From contig CP170506.1 of NCBI GenBank assembly GCA_042691655.1, positions 3,286,001-3,350,000 on the forward strand: a stretch of 64,000 nucleotides of DNA. Direction: 5' to 3'. This document shows positions 7,996 through 17,145 of the stretch, piece by piece (the stretch's first letter is position 1; the number at the start of each line of letters is the position of its first letter). The translations under genes were made by a program, and so were the position numbers. Below the pieces are notes generated by a model, which had not been told where the DNA came from, ran no database searches, and worked only from the letters and a program-made list of their open reading frames with translations. This stretch comes from UBA695 sp042691655 (GTDB lineage: Bacteria > Verrucomicrobiota > Verrucomicrobiia > Chthoniobacterales > Chthoniobacteraceae).

Positions 7996-8721
7996 TTACA
8001 CCGCTTGCAGCTCTTTCACCAAGGCGGGCAGGTCGATTTTCTCGTCGTAGAGCGCCTTGCCCATGATGACGCCGTAGAGGCCCGTCATGCGGGAGAAGCG
8101 CAGGACGTCTTCGGCGCACGAAACGCCGCCGCTCGCGATGAGCTGGCATTTCAGGCGGGAAAGCAGGTTCTCCATTTCGGCGAAATTCGGGCCGGTGAGC
8201 ATACCGTCGGTGGCGATGTCAGTGTAGATGATCGTTCCGGCTCCGGCGGCCTCGACCTTGAGGGCGAGGTCCAGCGCGCGCACACCCGAGCCTTCCGTCC
8301 AGCCCTTCACGGAGACTTCGCCGTTGCGGGCATCGATGCCGACGGCGATTCGCTCGCCGCCGAACTTGGCCGCCATGGCGGCAACGAAATCGACCGACTC
8401 CGCGGCGCGGGTGCCGATGACGACGCGGGAAACCCCGGCCTCGAAGGCGCGGGTGATGGCTTCCTCGCTGCGCATTCCGCCGCCCAGTTCGCACGGGATC
8501 CCGGCATTGGCGGCGATGGCGCGAACGGATTCGAGGTTCTGCGAAACGCCGGAGAAGGCGGCGTCGAGATCGACGATGTGCAGGTAGTCGCCCCCTTCCT
8601 GGGCCCATTTCCGCGCGAACGCGGCGGGATCGTTGGAGTAGACCGTCTTGTCAGACGCTTTTCCTTGGCGGAGGCGGACCACTTGGCCGCCCATCAGGTC
8701 AATGGCAGGGAGCAAAATCAT
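7996..8721 (-). CDS. hisA: ProFAR isomerase (phosphoribosylformimino-5-aminoimidazole carboxamide ribotide isomerase)
   Basis: The 241-residue TIM-barrel enzyme performs the Amadori rearrangement in histidine synthesis. Catalytic Asp8 lies in MILLPAIDLMGG and the second Asp near 130 in GIDARNGEVSVKGW. Phosphate loops are ELGGGMRS and LIASGGVS. The frame is open back to 8775, but the ATG at 8721 begins the family sequence. A TATCAT -10 box (8733-8738) lies 11 nt before it, leaving almost no leader. No other his genes are in view. Confidence 0.95.
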   Translation of the reverse strand: MILLPAIDLMGGQVVRLRQGKASDKTVYSNDPAAFARKWAQEGGDYLHIVDLDAAFSGVSQNLESVRAIAANAGIPCELGGGMRSEEAITRAFEAGVSRVVIGTRAAESVDFVAAMAAKFGGERIAVGIDARNGEVSVKGWTEGSGVRALDLALKVEAAGAGTIIYTDIATDGMLTGPNFAEMENLLSRLKCQLIASGGVSCAEDVLRFSRMTGLYGVIMGKALYDEKIDLPALVKELQAV

Positions 8722-8795
8722 AAAGGGCGGGCATGATAGCAGAGCACCGCCCCGGCGAGAACCTCTCTTTTTCAAGGAGCCCCGCGCAAGTGAGC

Positions 8796-10073
8796 CTATT
8801 TCAGCTCGGCCTTCTCGTGGCTGATGCTTACGGAACCGGCCTCAGTAAGGGTCTGGACGGAAAATACCGAGGAGGGGCGGTTCAGCCCGGAAATTCGGTC
8901 CATGAGCTGCTTGGATACGGGGTCCTGGCCTCCAGCGGTAGCCATTTGGATCGCCTGGACGGTTCTCTGGAAAACAGGGGCCAGGTAGCCGAAGCCCTCC
9001 CCGCTCTCGGGCATTCCCTTGCGCAGTTTGATAAACTCGGGGCTGGCGGCCAGGCCCGGCTTTTTCCCGGCTTTGACCTCCAGCATTTCGCTCAGCAGGG
9101 CGGCGTTGCTGAAAAGGGCCACGGTCCCCGGCTTCCATGCCACAGCCGGGCGCAACCACGGGAAGGGCAGCGGAAGCTTGATGGTGTAGAGGGTCCAGCC
9201 CTCCAGGTCGGATTTGGTCGCCGTCGGGTTTTTGGAAAGAGTTTCCTCCAGCTTTTTGATGAGCAGGTCGTCCTGCACCTGGATCCAGAAGGTCAGCGCC
9301 GGTTCGGGGATGAAAATGGGCGTCTGGCCCACAGGGATCATCGCCAGGTGCGCTTCGTCCAGGGTGAGGAGGGTGGAATAGTTCGGCCCGAGGGAGCCGA
9401 GGAGCGCGGCGAGGTCCAGCCCCGTGGTTTTCAGGAAGCCGCTGGCGGCGTCGTCCACGATCTCTTTGACGTCCGGGTTGCTGGCGGCTTGGCGGTTGAT
9501 CTCCTCCCAGATGGGGAGCAGTTTTGTGTTGCCGCTGGTGCCAAGGGCGGTATTGGCCGGAAGGTAGGCGAGGAAGGGCAGGGCGTTGGGCTCGGCGCTA
9601 TGAGTCCTCCAGATCAGGCCGTCTTTCTTGGCCGGGTCGTGGTAGAGCATCGCTTTTTTCTGGAAATAGCCCGGCTCCAGCGCAATGGAGCTGTAGCCGA
9701 ACCCGGAGAGGTCTTTGATGCCGCATTGGCTAATGAACTGGGTGGCAAAGCGCCAGGCGGTCTCGGTGCGCGCTTTTCCGGCAGGTTCCATTTTGCTCGT
9801 GGCGGCTTGCATGACCACGGGCTCCATGGCTACAAAGTACCCGCCGAGCCACTGGATGATCTGGTCAGTGTTAAAATAGCAATAGGCCGAGCCGCCGGGG
9901 TCGAGGTGCTTGGTGACGGCTTCGAAGGCAGTGGGCACCGCGGAGGTGACCCGGAGCGCGGGGGCCGGGGTGGGAGGAGGCGGGGCGACGGGCGCGGATT
10001 TTTGCTCACACCCTGTGAGCGAAGCTGCAAGGCATGCGGCGGCGAGGAGACGGAGGGGAGGGCAGGGCTTCAT
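8796..10073 (-). CDS. Hypothetical secreted lipoprotein
   Basis: The 425-residue protein has a lipoprotein signal (MKPCPPLRLLAAACLAASLTGC) with the lipobox LTGC, followed by a Pro/Ala linker (PVAPPPPTPAPA). The remainder is a soluble domain I do not recognise, with repeated phrases suggesting a two-lobed fold (for example GYSSIALEPGYFQKK and GFGYLAPVFQ). I choose the ATG at 10073 because it gives the signal peptide; the open frame reaches 10118. It lies upstream of hisA on the same strand, 74 bp away. Function is unknown; it is presumably anchored in a membrane facing the periplasm. Confidence 0.75.
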   Translation of the reverse strand: MKPCPPLRLLAAACLAASLTGCEQKSAPVAPPPPTPAPALRVTSAVPTAFEAVTKHLDPGGSAYCYFNTDQIIQWLGGYFVAMEPVVMQAATSKMEPAGKARTETAWRFATQFISQCGIKDLSGFGYSSIALEPGYFQKKAMLYHDPAKKDGLIWRTHSAEPNALPFLAYLPANTALGTSGNTKLLPIWEEINRQAASNPDVKEIVDDAASGFLKTTGLDLAALLGSLGPNYSTLLTLDEAHLAMIPVGQTPIFIPEPALTFWIQVQDDLLIKKLEETLSKNPTATKSDLEGWTLYTIKLPLPFPWLRPAVAWKPGTVALFSNAALLSEMLEVKAGKKPGLAASPEFIKLRKGMPESGEGFGYLAPVFQRTVQAIQMATAGGQDPVSKQLMDRISGLNRPSSVFSVQTLTEAGSVSISHEKAELK

Positions 10074-10308
10074 CTTGCGGCGGAGTATTGCGCCCCCATT
10101 CCTGAATTCCAAGAGCAATCGGAGCGTATCTTGTAATACTGTTCCCGGTTGGTCTCCAGACAGGATGAACAGGATGTGCTTTGGGGGAAAAGGCTGGTTT
10201 ACGAGCAGAGAAGCGCGGGCGGCTTGTTGTCCGCGACTGAAACACGAGGCTTAGAGTATTTTAAGCTGTGAGCGCTTCCGGCACGGGACACAACCCAATC
10301 AAACTGCC

Positions 10309-10800
10309 ATGAAAGTCCCATACGAATGCTGGACGTGCATAAACGCACCGTCGTGGCCTGCGTATTGAAGGGAGCGCCGGGCAAGGAAGTGGCTACCGAA
10401 ACCAAAAGCTTCGGTACCACCGCAGTTCACTGGCCGCCAAACGCGGCCAGGCGGCCAACGAACTGCAAAAAGCCCTGGAGAGCGCCAACATCAAGCTCCA
10501 GAGCGTCGTCACCGACATCACCGGGGTCTCCTCCACCGAGATGCTTGAAGCCATGATCGCTGGCATGAAGGATCCCAAAGAGCTGGCCCAACTAGCCAAG
10601 CGCAAGCTGCGGGCAAAGATCCCCCGAGCTGGAAAAGGCGCTCTCGGGCAACCTACGCGCGCACCATCGACTCATTCTCGAACAGCTTCTAGCCGACATC
10701 GCGCTTTTCATCACCCAAATTGCCCAACTCGATGCCCTCATTGAGCAATTGCTACAAAAGAACAACGACGACATCGACCGGCTTGATGGCATGAGGGATG
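10309..10800 (+). pseudogene. IS110-family transposase remnant, internally deleted and frameshifted
   Basis: MLDVHKRTVVACVLKG (from 10326) is the start of the IS110 DEDD catalytic domain. It breaks off after about 35 residues and resumes as AKRGQAANELQKALESANIK and the helical linker TDITGVSSTEMLEAMIAGMK. A frame change near 10618 (RAKIP, then ELEKALSG in another frame) is followed by HHRLILEQLLADIALFITQI up to about 10800. The C-terminal serine-containing domain is missing. The remaining 10074-10308 shows no gene; it includes an ACAGGATGAACAGGATG-like intergenic repeat. Confidence 0.75.
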
Positions 10801-10910
10801 AAACATTTCCAGAACGGTGTAGATGTAGGGCTACGACTGTTCTGGAATTCACGCGTCTCTGTTTCGTGCCTCGACGTACACCACGTAAATTGTGGGCATC
10901 TTTTTATTCG

Positions 10911-11870
10911 TTATGCCGAATAGGCTAATGTGTCAGCGCTTACGGCGAGTTTCAACGGCTTACCCTCGATGTAGTTGGCACACTCTTCGATAATCCAGTC
11001 CGTCATGCGCCGGATCTCGTTGCCCTTGGACCCTGCTATATGCGGCATCAGCACCACATTTGGAAGGCAATAAAGGGGCGAACCCTCCAGGGGAGGCTCA
11101 GAGCGAGTTACGTCCAGGATGGCTGTGAGGTCGGGTCGGCGCTGGAGCACTTCGATCATTTCATCTTCCCGCACCAATACGCCGCGGGACGTGTTGATGA
11201 AGGTGGAGAAAGGTTTCATGGAATCCAGCAGCTTGCCAGTCACCAAGCCTTCCGTTTCCTTCAACGCTGGAGTGTGTACAGTGACGACATCCGACTGGGC
11301 GAAAAGAGCCTCCAGATTTGCGTTTTGAAGCCGGTACTTTCGCAAAGTGGATTCTTTGATAAACGGATCGTACACGAGCTTATGCAAGTCAAAGGGTGTC
11401 AACAGTTCGCATAATTTACTCCCGATCGTTCCTAATGAAATAATGCCGACAGTTGCTCCGTAGAGGCCGGTGATGGGCAGTTCATGGAACCCTTTAGCGT
11501 TAGGGGTGCCGCGCAGTTGGCGGTGATGCTGCCAGCCTTGTTTTAAGGCAAAGATTATCTGCGATAATGTAAATTCCGCAACGGGAATGGCATTGGGGAT
11601 GCTCGCGCTGACGACGGTGATCCCGCGCTCGAGCAGCGGGGCGGCAAAGGATTTGACGGAACCGGCCGCGTAGAACACCGCCTTGAGCTTCGGCAGATAG
11701 TCCAGGTCTCGAGGCGTGAGGCAGGGGATGCCCCAGGTGGAAAAGATCAGCTCCGTATTGGCGAGGATTTCCGGATGATCTTCGACATTGCCGGTCCACA
11801 CCCAGTCCGAAATATCCACGAGATCGCGGAGCTTGGATTTCTGCTGCTCTGTCCAGACAATGTCGAACAT
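10911..11870 (-). CDS. D-isomer specific 2-hydroxyacid dehydrogenase family protein
   Basis: The protein is an NAD(P)-dependent oxidoreductase of the D-2-hydroxyacid dehydrogenase family. The nucleotide-binding loop is TVGIISLGTIGSKL. The catalytic triad is visible as Arg in NTSRGVLVRE, Glu in DVTRSEPP and His in LMPHIAGSKG. The frame is open to 11981. I start at 11870 (MFDIVWTEQQ) because AGGA lies 9 nt upstream and the resulting 319 residues match the family; 11885 and 11981 are alternatives. The substrate is unknown. It lies just outside the box-controlled units and may process a product of the adjacent polysaccharide locus. Confidence 0.85.
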   Translation of the reverse strand: MFDIVWTEQQKSKLRDLVDISDWVWTGNVEDHPEILANTELIFSTWGIPCLTPRDLDYLPKLKAVFYAAGSVKSFAAPLLERGITVVSASIPNAIPVAEFTLSQIIFALKQGWQHHRQLRGTPNAKGFHELPITGLYGATVGIISLGTIGSKLCELLTPFDLHKLVYDPFIKESTLRKYRLQNANLEALFAQSDVVTVHTPALKETEGLVTGKLLDSMKPFSTFINTSRGVLVREDEMIEVLQRRPDLTAILDVTRSEPPLEGSPLYCLPNVVLMPHIAGSKGNEIRRMTDWIIEECANYIEGKPLKLAVSADTLAYSA

Positions 11871-12004
11871 CAGGCGGTCCTGCATGGCAAACAGGGCCGG
11901 CCTGCGGTGCGATGGAAAACTTATGCCTTTTTCTCCAGCAGGTTCTGGATTCCTAGAGCGTGTCTGCGATGCGATGAGCATGATGTTTCCCGATAAGGAC
12001 CGAC

Positions 12005-12026
12005 CCCGTCAGCCGGAACTGACGGG
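12005..12026 (-). terminator. Perfect 8-bp stem-loop downstream of the PEP-CTERM gene
   Basis: CCCGTCAG (12005-12012), a 6-nt loop and CTGACGGG (12019-12026) lie about 20 bp after the stop of the PEP-CTERM gene at 12047. There is no U-run after it on the minus strand, so a Rho-independent terminator is only possible. It may instead be an mRNA 3'-end stabiliser. Confidence 0.4.
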
Positions 12027-12046
12027 ACCAATTTGCTGTTGTTTTT

Positions 12047-14815
12047 CTATCTTGCCGAACGGCGGCGGAGGCGCTGCCCGAGGGTGAGGAGTCCCATTCC
12101 GCCCATGAGCATAGCCCAGGTGCCGGGCTCGGGCACGACGGTCAAGGTGACGTCATTGTTGACGCTGTCCCCGTCGGCATTGGCGGCATAGTTGATGAGA
12201 TACTCCGCTGTACCCGAGGTGAAGGTGTATGTCCCGCCAGCGGCGCCGATGGTGTAGGTGCTGCCGCTGGTAATGATCTGAGAGAAGTATCCGCTGGTGG
12301 TGCTGCTGCCGGTGTTGTCGATGAGTATGATCGTGTCGCCCAGGCTCAACCCGGTCAGCGTGCTCAGATCCAACGTGCCCGCGAGAATGACGTTCCCGCT
12401 TACCTTGACCTGATCGTAGGCCGATCCCGCCGCGGTGCCCGTCACTTCCGCAACGAGTTTGGAGCTGGCGTCCATGGTGAAGTTGCCCTGGACGGTGGTG
12501 ATCCCGGGGCTGTTCCCGGGCGAGAGGGTGCCGCTGGTGAGAGCGAGGTTGCCAGTTACGGTACCGGTGCCTTTGATCAACCCGCTAACGCCTACGTTGC
12601 CGTCTACGGTGCCGTTATTATTGAGGATGGCCCCTGTTGAGACGGACAAGGTCGCGGTGGAATGCGTGGTGCCGGTCAGCGAGGTGGTTCCTCCAGTAAT
12701 GGTCATGCTGCTTGCGACATTGTAGCCGCTCAGGGTGCTGGAGCCGTAGAGCAGGGTCGCGCCCAGCGTCAGGCCTGTGCCGTTGACGGTGCCGCCGTTG
12801 ACCGCGGTGGTGCCGCTGACGGAGCCAGAGCCGCTAAGGACTTTGCCGCCTTGGACGGTGAGGCCGCCGGTGATGGAGCCGTTGTCGACGATATTGCTGT
12901 TGAATGCCGTGGCATTGGCGGTCGCCCCGCTGTTGATGGTGACATCATTGGCAAAGGTGAGGCCACCCGTGATGACGCCGCTATTGACCACGGTACCGTT
13001 GATGGTACCAGAGCCTCCCAACGTGCCGGACGTGGCGATACCGACCGCGCTGCTGGCCCCGAGGGAGCCGTTGATATCGAGGCGGCCTTCAGAAACTGTG
13101 GTCGCTCCGAGGTACGTATTGACGCCGTTAAGCACCACGGTGGTGGAGGTGCCCGTTTTGGTAACCGTGCTGGTCGCCGTGCCGCTGGAGATGGCGCTGT
13201 TGATGGTGCCGCTGATGAGCGAAGCGGCGACCGCGCCGCCGTTGGTGCCCGCCAACACGATTCCCTGAGCTCCGGTGATCAAGCCTGAGCCCGTGGCTGA
13301 GCCGAGGACCAGACCGCCGCTGGCGTTGGCGGCGTAGGCGCTGACATCGAGCGTGCCGCCTGCGTCGACGGTTAACGCTCCTGCGGTGGTCAGCGCAGAT
13401 CCCGAAACTTTCACCGCCCCGTTTTTGATGGTGAGGTTTCCGAGCGCGCTGTTGGTTGTCAACACTGCTGCAAAGCCGGTTGTGGCGGTACCGATGTAAA
13501 GTACCGTCGAGGTGGCGGCGAAGGTGTTGCTGCCGGACAGGTTGATTGTGGCCCCGTTGCCGCCGCTAAGCTGCACGGTGACTCCGGCTCCGATGGTCGT
13601 CTGGGTGGAGGCCGTGGAAAGGTTGATCTGCTGCAACTTGAAAACGCCCCCGGCTGTGGAAGAGGTGATATAGTATTTTGCCGTTCCGCCAGCGGTGTTG
13701 GGAGCCCATGCGGCAAGGTAGGCCGTGGCGTCGAAGGTGTGCCCTGCCAAGTCCACTTCGTATTCGGAGTTGTTGCCACTTCCCGCCCCGTAGTTCGCCT
13801 GGATCGGGGTGACGCTCGTGCCGGTTTTGGTCAAGTTGCTGCCGAGGACGATTTTTTGACGCACGTTGGGGGTGGAGACGCCGAAGCCGATCCCGGTGGC
13901 CTGAAGGGCTGCGGTTCCGCTGGTCTTGAACGTGACGGTACTGGTGCCGCTCGAGATCCAGGTGCGCGCTTGCAGAATGCCCGCGCCGGTGGCGTCGAGG
14001 GTCAATACGCTGCCGTTGGCCGACAAGCAAAAACTGGGCGTACTGGTCAACGTCACGCCCGAACCGATGGTAATATTGCCGCCAGCGTAAATTTCGTTGA
14101 GGGTATTGTTGCCCCCGATAATGGTGCCGCCTGTGGCGGTGAATGAACCGGTGAGATTCAACCGGCCACGGCTGTAGCTATCGGAGGGATCGGCCAGCCG
14201 GATGGTTCCCGAGGTCATGCTCACATTTCCCGTAATGAGTCCGGCGTTGGACGAGTAGTGATTACCTCCGACCAATATCCCCAGCAAACCGCCCGAGATC
14301 GTGACATTCCCTACCAGTGTCGGGGACCCGCCGCTGCTGCTGCCGCCGACTTGGAAATTTAAAACACCGCCACTGTTAATAGTAACACCACTGGATGCCG
14401 TCAAATAGGTATATCCGGTATTATTAGTGGTAGAGGAATCACCAATTCTTAGCTCTGTGGTGCCGCTGGTGGCACCGAGCGTAATGGCATTGCTTATCGT
14501 TAACCCTTTCGTACCAGTGACAAAGAGCTGGTTGAGGGCCACGGAGGTCTGGGTTAGCGTCAGCGTCGCAATCGTGCCGGTGGTGGCCGTGTTGTCGTAG
14601 GTGACAGTGCGGGTGCCGGTGGTGACATTGCCCAAGGTGATGGAGCCGCTCACGACAGGTGCAGAATCCCAGTTGGTGGAGGTCGACCAAAGGCCGGTGG
14701 TGCCGGTCCAGGTGGAGGTGGCTGCTTGAGCCGTCCCGGAAAATGCGCCAGCCAGTGTCAATGCGACCAGGGCGGCGGATGAATAGCGGGGATGACGAGT
14801 TTTCGGGGTTTTCAT
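12047..14815 (-). CDS. Giant PEP-CTERM protein with autotransporter-type beta-strand repeats
   Basis: The 922-residue exported protein has a signal peptide (AALVALTLAGAFSGTAQAA) and then STWTGTTGLWSTSTNWDSA, the usual start of these passengers. Gly/Thr/Ser-rich beta-helix repeats follow, including VLNGVNTYLGATTVSEGRL, which is the passenger-associated transport repeat. The C-terminus is VVPEPGTWAMLMGGMGLLTLGQRLRRR: a PEP motif, a hydrophobic stretch and a basic tail, recognised by exosortase. No autotransporter barrel is present. Its last roughly 220 residues closely match the end of the giant at 59130. An AACTGAGTAA box lies 88 bp upstream. Confidence 0.9.
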   Translation of the reverse strand: MKTPKTRHPRYSSAALVALTLAGAFSGTAQAATSTWTGTTGLWSTSTNWDSAPVVSGSITLGNVTTGTRTVTYDNTATTGTIATLTLTQTSVALNQLFVTGTKGLTISNAITLGATSGTTELRIGDSSTTNNTGYTYLTASSGVTINSGGVLNFQVGGSSSGGSPTLVGNVTISGGLLGILVGGNHYSSNAGLITGNVSMTSGTIRLADPSDSYSRGRLNLTGSFTATGGTIIGGNNTLNEIYAGGNITIGSGVTLTSTPSFCLSANGSVLTLDATGAGILQARTWISSGTSTVTFKTSGTAALQATGIGFGVSTPNVRQKIVLGSNLTKTGTSVTPIQANYGAGSGNNSEYEVDLAGHTFDATAYLAAWAPNTAGGTAKYYITSSTAGGVFKLQQINLSTASTQTTIGAGVTVQLSGGNGATINLSGSNTFAATSTVLYIGTATTGFAAVLTTNSALGNLTIKNGAVKVSGSALTTAGALTVDAGGTLDVSAYAANASGGLVLGSATGSGLITGAQGIVLAGTNGGAVAASLISGTINSAISSGTATSTVTKTGTSTTVVLNGVNTYLGATTVSEGRLDINGSLGASSAVGIATSGTLGGSGTINGTVVNSGVITGGLTFANDVTINSGATANATAFNSNIVDNGSITGGLTVQGGKVLSGSGSVSGTTAVNGGTVNGTGLTLGATLLYGSSTLSGYNVASSMTITGGTTSLTGTTHSTATLSVSTGAILNNNGTVDGNVGVSGLIKGTGTVTGNLALTSGTLSPGNSPGITTVQGNFTMDASSKLVAEVTGTAAGSAYDQVKVSGNVILAGTLDLSTLTGLSLGDTIILIDNTGSSTTSGYFSQIITSGSTYTIGAAGGTYTFTSGTAEYLINYAANADGDSVNNDVTLTVVPEPGTWAMLMGGMGLLTLGQRLRRRSAR

Positions 14816-14861
14816 GGGTTCGCTAGGGGTGTATTTGGTGGACGAGTGTCCGTTGCGGAGA

Positions 14862-14917
14862 AAAATACCGCATGGGTAGCCGCCTACAAGAAGGACGATT
14901 AATTACTCAGTTAAGTT
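14862..14917 (-). promoter_or_regulatory. Box A: regulator box plus promoter of the PEP-CTERM gene
   Basis: On the minus strand AACTTAACTGAGTAA (14917-14903) is followed after exactly 13 nt by TTGTAG (14889-14884), then 16 nt and TATTTT (14867-14862). The box overlaps the TGA stop of the heparinase gene. A short stem (GGAC/GTCC, 14840-14851) would sit near the 5' end of the transcript. Confidence 0.7.
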
Positions 14918-17036
14918 CGCTCACGGTCAGCGGGGCGTCGGGCGCGTTGTTGATTTGAATGCGCCGTCCGTCCTTAAAGGTGACTTCAATGCGGTCGGTA
15001 CCGGAGACGCTGCGGATGGGAGATTCCTCCCCCGGTTTGAGAGGGATCAAGAGCGTGAGGAATCGCTTCACGCCGGTGCCTTTGACGGTGTGCAGCACGG
15101 TGGTGATGGGCTGGCGCGGCGGCACGTTGTCCTTGATGACGAGCCACCCAAGGATTTCCGGCTCTTCCTGGGCCGTGGCGCTGCGCACTTCCATCCCGTC
15201 GCGAACAAGCGGAACAATGGCGAGGTTGGCTACGCCACTATCCTGCGTTTCCACGGCTCCCGAAGTGGCATCATACTCAGTATTCGTGCTGCCGACCTGC
15301 CAGCGCGCCTGGTAGGTGTGCTCGGAGGCGTCGCCAGGCTGGAGGGTGTCGCGAACCGCATAGATGCCAGGCTTGAGGAAGAAGACTTCCCGCTTTTGCG
15401 CGGCGATTTTCTTGCGCTGGGGTCCGTAGCCGCTGTTGTAGGTTTGTCGGGCGTAATCGTACCCGGGCGTGCTTGTCCAGGCGGCGTCGATGGGTTGCTG
15501 CGAGACGTAGAGCGGGTCTTTGTCGTGGCCCTTCGGTGCCCATTGCTCGGGGGTAAACTGTCCCATGCCATCCACCACTACGCAGTTGTGGGAGTGGGTG
15601 GATATGGACCAATCGCGCCATTTGCTTTTTTCGTAGCTGCCGCCTCCGTTGTCCAGGAGCAACCGGCGGCCCCACGCCCACATGACAACGTCCAGCAGGC
15701 TGTTGTGGATGTGGCCGGTGCCTGCGGGGCCAACGCGGAAGACGAGGTAGTTGTCGTTTTTCCCCCAGCCGGAGCGCATGACGGCGAACCCGGCCCAGTC
15801 AAAGAATTGCGAGGTGACGGCAGGCGGCTCGCCCTCCCGGCCGTCCGTCAAGGCCCAGCGAAAATCGGCACGCTCGGGGAAGAGCTTTACTGCCTTTTGG
15901 TAAATATAGCTGGATGGAAGCCCCCAGGAGTCGTTGAACAGGGGCAGCGAACGGTCCGGCGTCATCAGGCCGAGCATGTAGTTGTACGCTTTTTCCACGA
16001 AACTCGAAAGAGCAGGCGGGATCTCGTCCTGGTGGCCGGTTTTCCGTGCGACGTCCATGATTTTCAAAAAATTCTCGAGCGCCACGTCGTGGTAGCCGGG
16101 GGTGAGTTCAAACTGGGCTCCGTCGGGCAAAAACTGGCGGGAAGCCTCGCGGGTGAGGCGTTCGACGGCGGTGGTGCGCCAACCCTTGGCTTCGCGGTAC
16201 TCGGGGAAAAGCGCGCCGACGCTATACAATCCCGACATCGCCATGGTGAGGTGATTGCCCTGATTTTCCACGCCGTATTTTTGCAGATACCGTCCATGGT
16301 CGAGGCACGAACGGACAAACAACAAGAGGTCGGCGTCTGTGAACGAAGAGGACAAGAGAAAGCGCTGATACGCCGTGGGCCAGGAACCGCCCATGCGCAA
16401 TCCCGCCTCGATGGGCCTCCAGGCCGAGCCGGGCCGCCAGTCGTCCATGGCGGGGATCGCGGCCCATCGGGCGACCCACGAGCGCAGGTGATTGACGAAG
16501 GTCTCGGCATAGCGCTCGTCGCCCGTGGCGGCGTAAGCGCCTCCCAGATCTTCCCAAAACATCATGCGGTTGAGCTGCCATACCCATTCGTGGTTGGGAG
16601 GCATGTCAGGTGTTTTGCCGGTGGGATCGTAGGCCCAGTCAATTTTTCCATCCGGGAAGGTGTGAAGCAGATTCACATAGCCGCCTTGCAGCGTCCCCGC
16701 CACGGCCTTGTCGGCCACCTTGAGGTTGAAGCCGCGCACCGACGCGCCCTTCTCCCGCGGATCGATAAACCACGGAACGGAGGTGCGCTGGCGCAGGTAG
16801 GTGGCCCATTCGTGCGTGGCGAGGCTGTAGTCGCCCGTATCGAGCGCGCTTTTCACCGGGGCCAGTTCCGGCAGAGAAAGATCCAGCGCGGCGAAGACTT
16901 CCGTTTCATCTGCCGTGGCCGCGCGATGCCCGGCGGGCGGGGTGTCCGGGCTTTGGGCGCTGAGAGCGGCCGGGGAGAAAAGCAACATCAATGCGGCGGC
17001 GACAGCGCCGAGGTAGGAAGATGGGGGTAGGTTCAT
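14907..17036 (-). CDS. Heparinase II/III-family polysaccharide lyase, exported
   Basis: The 709-residue protein has a signal peptide (AVAAALMLLFSPAALSAQS), an alpha/alpha toroid (about 60-400) and a C-terminal beta-sheet domain. Candidate catalytic residues are Asn/His in ENQGNHLTMAMSGLYSVG, Tyr/His in ELTPGYHDVALENF, and His in the sheet segments GHIHNSLLDVVMW and STHSHNCVVVDGMGQ. This layout fits lyases that cleave uronic-acid polymers by beta-elimination (heparinase or alginate lyase-type), acting in the periplasm. The exact substrate cannot be told. It has its own promoter and regulator box just upstream and is followed by the PEP-CTERM giant. Confidence 0.87.
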   Translation of the reverse strand: MNLPPSSYLGAVAAALMLLFSPAALSAQSPDTPPAGHRAATADETEVFAALDLSLPELAPVKSALDTGDYSLATHEWATYLRQRTSVPWFIDPREKGASVRGFNLKVADKAVAGTLQGGYVNLLHTFPDGKIDWAYDPTGKTPDMPPNHEWVWQLNRMMFWEDLGGAYAATGDERYAETFVNHLRSWVARWAAIPAMDDWRPGSAWRPIEAGLRMGGSWPTAYQRFLLSSSFTDADLLLFVRSCLDHGRYLQKYGVENQGNHLTMAMSGLYSVGALFPEYREAKGWRTTAVERLTREASRQFLPDGAQFELTPGYHDVALENFLKIMDVARKTGHQDEIPPALSSFVEKAYNYMLGLMTPDRSLPLFNDSWGLPSSYIYQKAVKLFPERADFRWALTDGREGEPPAVTSQFFDWAGFAVMRSGWGKNDNYLVFRVGPAGTGHIHNSLLDVVMWAWGRRLLLDNGGGSYEKSKWRDWSISTHSHNCVVVDGMGQFTPEQWAPKGHDKDPLYVSQQPIDAAWTSTPGYDYARQTYNSGYGPQRKKIAAQKREVFFLKPGIYAVRDTLQPGDASEHTYQARWQVGSTNTEYDATSGAVETQDSGVANLAIVPLVRDGMEVRSATAQEEPEILGWLVIKDNVPPRQPITTVLHTVKGTGVKRFLTLLIPLKPGEESPIRSVSGTDRIEVTFKDGRRIQINNAPDAPLTVSELN

Positions 17037-17061
17037 GGCTCGTCTTTGGATTGAAGGACGC

Positions 17062-17118
17062 TATTTTCCCCGGCTTGGTTGTGATGTCAAAACGGTGGTG
17101 GACTTACTCAGTTTAGTT
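17062..17118 (-). promoter_or_regulatory. Box B: regulator box plus promoter of the heparinase gene
   Basis: On the minus strand ACTAAACTGAGTAA (17117-17104) is followed by 13 nt, then a perfect TTGACA (17090-17085), 17 nt and AAAATA (17067-17062). It is the most divergent copy in the left half (CTAAACT for CTTAACT), but it keeps the invariant AACTGAGTAA and the 13-nt spacing. Confidence 0.72.
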
Positions 17119-17145
17119 AATATATGTCGGAGTAATATCCAGTGG

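Noticed and set aside
8733..10136. 467-residue plus-strand open frame
   Set aside because: Antisense of the lipoprotein gene, which has a convincing signal peptide and lipobox.
12047..14815. Direct repeats in the beta-strand-repeat genes taken as a CRISPR array
   Set aside because: The repeats are in-frame, imperfect protein repeats without regular spacers, and no cas genes are present.
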